The notes below the pieces were generated by a model. The model worked only from the letters and a program-made list of their open reading frames with translations. It was not told the origin of the DNA and did no database searches. A stretch of 64,000 nt of DNA from an uncultured Lachnospiraceae bacterium (GTDB taxonomy: Bacteria > Bacillota > Clostridia > Lachnospirales > Lachnospiraceae). Positions within the stretch are counted from its first letter, which is position 1; each line of letters begins with the position of its first letter. Positions 60,746-64,000 of the stretch are shown one piece after another. Both the position numbers and the translations under genes were made by a program. The stretch is from positions 248,001 to 312,000 of the forward strand of contig CAJTKU010000002.1 in assembly GCA_910577015.1 (NCBI GenBank), read 5' to 3'.

Positions 60746-61781
60746 TATACTGGATACGACAATCAGGGATGGAAGTTATGCGGTTGATTTTAAGTTTAGT
60801 TGCAAAGATGTCCAGAATCTGGCATCAAGGGCAGAGAAACTGGGAATCCGCTATATTGAAATCGGACATGGCATGGGGCTTCATGCCAGTTCCATGGAGC
60901 ATGGCTATTCCCTGCATACGGATTTGGAATATATGAGGGCTGCAAGAGAAGCAGTGAAAAACGCCTGTCTTGGTTTTTTCTGTATACCGGGAATTGCCCG
61001 TTTTGAAGACATCAGTCTGGCAAAAGAAAACGGCATGGATTTTGTACGGATAGGGGTAAACGCAGAAGAGTATCAGAAGGCAGAACCTTACATTGAAAGA
61101 GCGTGTGAGGAAGGAATGCAGGTGTTTGTCAATTTTATGAAAACGTATACGGTAAGCCCAAAAGAGCTTGCAGAATATGCGGACAGCCTGTTTAAGCGCG
61201 GTGCGGAATGCGTATATATTGTGGATTCCGCAGGATGCATGAGGACGGATGAAATCGGGGCATATATTGACGCCATCAGGCAGAACAGCAGAGTACAGAT
61301 AGGTTTCCACGGGCATGACAATTTAGGGCTTGCAGTCTGCAATACACTATATTGTGTGGAAAAAGGAATTGAATTTGTTGACTGCTCCTTTCAGGGGCTG
61401 GGGCGCAGCCTGGGAAATGCGTCCCTTGAGCAGGTAATTATGAACCTGAATAAAATGGGATATGATTGCGGCTTTGACATTCCGAGGGTTCTGGAATACG
61501 GATATGCCGGCCTCAGGAATATCGTGGGAGAGGGATTGACCAATCCCATTGATTATATGTGTGGATACGCCGGATTCCATTCCAGCTTTTTAAAGGATAT
61601 TTACCGGTGCTCCAATGAAAAGAAGGTGGACCCGCTGAGACTGATACTGGCTTACAGCAAAGTAAATAAGACAAGCATGGATTATCAAGAGCTTTGCAGC
61701 GTGGCGGAAACATTGCCGGAAGATGTGGATGACAATCCGTATAACTTTGGAGAGTATTTTTCGGTGAAGTATAATGAATAG
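60735..61781 (+). CDS. HMGL-like (DRE-TIM) aldolase
   Basis: The 348-residue barrel belongs to the DRE-TIM metallolyase family that includes 4-hydroxy-2-oxovalerate aldolase and isopropylmalate synthase. DTTIRDGSY (7-15) holds the metal-binding Asp and the catalytic Arg, and HGHDN (192-196) the two metal His residues. VDCSFQGLGRSLGNA matches the GxGxxxGN region. Members make or break C-C bonds using pyruvate or acyl-CoA enolates. In a glycan operon this is unusual: it may build a branched or extended keto acid that the adjacent aminotransferase converts to an amino acid. The partner dehydrogenase of catabolic aldolases is absent. Confidence 0.82.
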   Translation: MTTNILDTTIRDGSYAVDFKFSCKDVQNLASRAEKLGIRYIEIGHGMGLHASSMEHGYSLHTDLEYMRAAREAVKNACLGFFCIPGIARFEDISLAKENGMDFVRIGVNAEEYQKAEPYIERACEEGMQVFVNFMKTYTVSPKELAEYADSLFKRGAECVYIVDSAGCMRTDEIGAYIDAIRQNSRVQIGFHGHDNLGLAVCNTLYCVEKGIEFVDCSFQGLGRSLGNASLEQVIMNLNKMGYDCGFDIPRVLEYGYAGLRNIVGEGLTNPIDYMCGYAGFHSSFLKDIYRCSNEKKVDPLRLILAYSKVNKTSMDYQELCSVAETLPEDVDDNPYNFGEYFSVKYNE

Positions 61782-63171
61782 CAAAGTAAACCCGTTGGCA
61801 AAATCATCAGTTATCTATATTATGGCAACCATAATCGGACAAGGCGCGTCATTTCTTGGAATGGTCGTTTTTACAAGGATGATGAGTAAAAGTGATTATG
61901 GCCTGTACAGCACATACTATGCGTATGTTTCCGTGCTGACCGTATTGGTGGGGGCTAATTTATATTATCCCATCAACAATGCCTATATTGATTTTAAGGA
62001 CAGAATCCATGAATACAGAAAGACGGTTCTGGTTCTGTCAGGCATTGTCATGGCGGCGGCAACCATGGTTTTTGTGGGAATCAGCAGGGTTTTCCTGAAG
62101 GAATTTTCCACACCCCTTGTGGTGTGCGGCTCCATTCATGCGTATTCTTTTTTTGTGGTCAGTTACAGGGTTTATTCCGCAAATATGGAAAACGATTACA
62201 AAAAGAAGGCGTGGCTGCTGATTCTTCCCAATACCCTCCAGTTTTTGGTATCATTTGTTTTCATGTGTATATTGCCCGATATGTCTTTTACTGCCAGGGT
62301 AATCGGCAGTACCGTCGGCGTATTCTGCTGCGCCTGTGTTTCTTTTGTGGAAATGCTGTGCTGCAAAGGGAAAGCCGTGATATGGAAAGACTGGAAATAT
62401 GCGCTTGCCATTGCGCTGCCTTCCATTGTGATGTCCCTTTCCTACATGCTTATGCAGCAGTGCGACAAAGTGATGATTACCAATTACCTTGGCAATGACG
62501 AAACAGCGGTATATTCGGTAATCTATTATCTGGGATATGCCATGATTGCCATCGACCAGGCGGTAAGCGAGGTACGGCACGTGTGGGTTTACAAACGTCT
62601 GGATGAAAACAATCTGCAGGATGTAAGGACAATCCAGAAATGGTATCTGATTGTTGCGTCTGTGATAGCGGCCGGAATATTCATGCTCGCGCCGGAAGTT
62701 ATCAGGCTGATTGCTCCAAGGACATACTGGGAATTTGAATATGTGGTTCCTTTTGTTGCGGGGGCCTGCATGATGATATTATACAGGTTTTATACGGAGG
62801 TTGCCCTTTTCTATAAGAAAAATGCGCTGCTGTCGGTGTGCGTGTTGGTTTCCGCCCTTGTAAATATCGGGCTGAATACCGTTTTCATTCCCCGGATTGG
62901 GGCGGTCGCGGCAGCATATACGACAGTTGCAGCTTATTTTCTTCTCTTTGTATTGTCGGCGGCAGTTGTGGAAAGAAGTATCAAAAGACTGTATTCGTAC
63001 GGATTTTTCCTGCTGTTTATCCTGTATATAGGCGCAGCGTGCTGCCTGTACGGTTTTATTTATGATAATCCGGCAATCCGGTACCCGGTATTTGGCTGTA
63101 TGCTTTTTGGTATGGCGGGTTATGTTTTCCGAAAAAGAGAAGAGTGGAAAAAGTTATTGAGGAGGAAATGA
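61774..63171 (+). CDS. Wzx-type polysaccharide flippase
   Basis: A 465-residue membrane protein with about twelve to fourteen helices. It opens SSVIYIMATIIGQGASFLGM and has FTRMMSKSDYGLYSTYYAY near 30-48, the conserved N-terminal pattern of the oligosaccharide flippase (MOP superfamily). It should carry an undecaprenyl-diphosphate-linked unit across the membrane. It is the only Wzx-type exporter here; the other three exporters are ABC type. The start overlaps the aldolase gene by eight bases, and its 3' end contains the ribosome binding site of the next gene. Confidence 0.9.
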   Translation: MNSKVNPLAKSSVIYIMATIIGQGASFLGMVVFTRMMSKSDYGLYSTYYAYVSVLTVLVGANLYYPINNAYIDFKDRIHEYRKTVLVLSGIVMAAATMVFVGISRVFLKEFSTPLVVCGSIHAYSFFVVSYRVYSANMENDYKKKAWLLILPNTLQFLVSFVFMCILPDMSFTARVIGSTVGVFCCACVSFVEMLCCKGKAVIWKDWKYALAIALPSIVMSLSYMLMQQCDKVMITNYLGNDETAVYSVIYYLGYAMIAIDQAVSEVRHVWVYKRLDENNLQDVRTIQKWYLIVASVIAAGIFMLAPEVIRLIAPRTYWEFEYVVPFVAGACMMILYRFYTEVALFYKKNALLSVCVLVSALVNIGLNTVFIPRIGAVAAAYTTVAAYFLLFVLSAAVVERSIKRLYSYGFFLLFILYIGAACCLYGFIYDNPAIRYPVFGCMLFGMAGYVFRKREEWKKLLRRK

Positions 63172-63173
63172 CA

Positions 63174-63851
63174 GTGCGGAAATCGGATTTTAAACTGATA
63201 GCAAATTATCTGCATAGATTTGTGGAAGGACCTGTTTTTTCCAGACAAAAATTTGCCGCGCTATTCCGATATGCCGGGAGTTTTTGTTCGTTGGTATGGG
63301 AAAAGATAAACGGGCTGGATTATACGATGGTATATTACACGAAGGATGAGAGCGTCCATAATTCGGTATATACAAAAGCGCCTAAAAAGGTGCTGAAGCG
63401 TGTGTTTTGCGATATATCCGATATTCCGGGGAAGGGATTTATAGACGTGGGGTGCGGAAAAGGATATGTGGTATCCAGGGCAGCCAGGGAACCTTTTCAG
63501 AAAGTGGGCGGAATAGAATACAGTAAAAATTTATATGATATCTGTCTGAAAAATCTGAAAAAGAAAAAAATATCGGACAGGCATGTTTACAACTGTGACG
63601 CAAAAGACTTTGCGCATTATGGGGAATTTGATATTTTCTTTTTTAACAATCCGTTTGACGAAACAATTCTGGGACCGGTGGCGCAGAAAATATACGATAC
63701 CCATAAGGGCAGGAAGTGTTATCTGTATTTCCTCAATCCCCATTTAAAGCCGCGTACGGATGCCATCGAGAATGCAGGCTTTAAGCTGGTTAAGTCCATA
63801 AATGATAAGAATGAATGGTATTTTAACATTAATGTTTACTCCAACTGTTGA
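63174..63851 (+). CDS. Class I SAM-dependent methyltransferase (paralogue), GTG start
   Basis: A 225-residue protein homologous to that of 32443. The SAM loop is DVGCGKG (91-97), then GGIEYSKN, NCDAKDFAHYG and FFFNNPFDE as motif IV. The N-terminal 80 residues are longer and basic. Upstream GTG (63144) and ATG (63168) are in frame, but GGAGG at 63161-63165 is spaced for GTG 63174. That gene start lies two bases after the flippase stop. Substrate is unknown; the shared NPF motif suggests the same type of target in both units. Confidence 0.78.
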   Translation: MRKSDFKLIANYLHRFVEGPVFSRQKFAALFRYAGSFCSLVWEKINGLDYTMVYYTKDESVHNSVYTKAPKKVLKRVFCDISDIPGKGFIDVGCGKGYVVSRAAREPFQKVGGIEYSKNLYDICLKNLKKKKISDRHVYNCDAKDFAHYGEFDIFFFNNPFDETILGPVAQKIYDTHKGRKCYLYFLNPHLKPRTDAIENAGFKLVKSINDKNEWYFNINVYSNC

Positions 63852-63871
63852 CTTTGCACGAAGGGATAATG

Positions 63872-64000
63872 ATGAGTGATAGAAAAGGGCTAGCGGTAAT
63901 CTATGACCCGCATAATCTGTATCAGTTTATATGGTATTACTGCAACAAGGGAAAGGATGCGGAATGGGACGCATTATGTCTGCCCAACGGATATAAGGGC
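63872..64000 (+). CDS. Unrecognised gene, 3' partial
   Basis: The frame from ATG 63872 (or 63869) stays open to the window end and gives 43 residues beginning MSDRKGLAVIYDPHNLYQF. AAGGGA stands five bases before 63872. It follows the methyltransferase by 20 bases on the same strand, so it belongs to the third unit. The first strand and the YDPHNLYQF segment resemble the start of some GT-B glycan enzymes, but too little is visible to name it. Confidence 0.6.
   Translation, partial: MSDRKGLAVIYDPHNLYQFIWYYCNKGKDAEWDALCLPNGYKG

Noticed and set aside
1..64000. CRISPR arrays, tRNA or rRNA genes, insertion sequences and prophage genes
   Set aside because: No regularly spaced repeats, cloverleaf sequences, rRNA signatures, transposases or integrases were recognised in either strand.

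Overview
The window is one continuous surface-glycan biosynthesis region from a low-to-mid GC Gram-positive bacterium, most likely a Lachnospiraceae member (Clostridia). The basis is indirect: the protein types (EpsG-like polymerase, YveK-type Wzz, PglK-type ABC flippases, pglF/E/C/A-like genes, DUF5672, GT17), strong AGGAGG-type ribosome binding sites, many TTG and GTG starts, and head-to-tail genes with 4-base ATGA overlaps. No rRNA, tRNA, CRISPR array, transposase or phage gene was seen. Every gene but one is on the + strand, and no gap exceeds 300 bases.

Unit 1 (1-27182) opens inside a polyprenyl-phosphate sugar-1-phosphate transferase and continues with a Wzz-like protein, an EpsG-like polymerase and six glycosyltransferases (GT2 and GT4). 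A GT52 (sialyltransferase-family) protein and an ABC flippase follow. Next come pseudaminic acid genes: pseF, a pseI-acetyltransferase fusion, pseG and pseC. A likely extracytoplasmic glycosylation set follows (GT-C protein, GtrB-like GT2, GT39-like protein). The unit ends with a six-gene acylation cassette: FkbH-like enzyme, acyl carrier protein, MBOAT, SGNH protein, MaoC hydratase and short-chain reductase. A near-perfect intrinsic terminator at 27151-27182 closes the unit.

A single minus-strand gene (DUF3431-like, 27194-28033) with its own strong promoter separates units 1 and 2.

Unit 2 (28130-57454) has its own promoter and terminator. It holds an O-antigen ligase/polymerase-like protein, a pglF/pglE/pglC/pglA-like set with an ATP-grasp gene and a methyltransferase, and the UDP-GlcNAc dehydrogenase and 4-epimerase expected to make UDP-GalNAcA. 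A formyltransferase-like enzyme and a DUF2334 deacetylase follow, then two fusion glycosyltransferases (GT4-GT4 and GT2-GT11), two more PglK-type ABC flippases, a GT11-like protein, DUF5672, GT17 and GT2 proteins, a second polymerase and a third sugar-phosphate transferase.

Unit 3 (57491 to the window end) starts from a near-consensus promoter. It holds an ATP-grasp enzyme, a GtrB-like GT2, a PLP-fold aminotransferase, an HMGL-like (DRE-TIM) aldolase, a Wzx-type flippase, a methyltransferase and a cut-off gene.

In all there are three chain-initiating transferases, three polymerase/ligase candidates and four lipid-linked-glycan exporters. The region therefore probably builds more than one glycan, or one very elaborate one. 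The most unusual part is the 21360-27169 cassette. It resembles the Dlt system (activating enzyme, carrier protein, MBOAT, SGNH partner), but a FkbH-like enzyme takes the place of DltA, which suggests that glyceroyl or another hydroxyacyl group is exported onto the polysaccharide.
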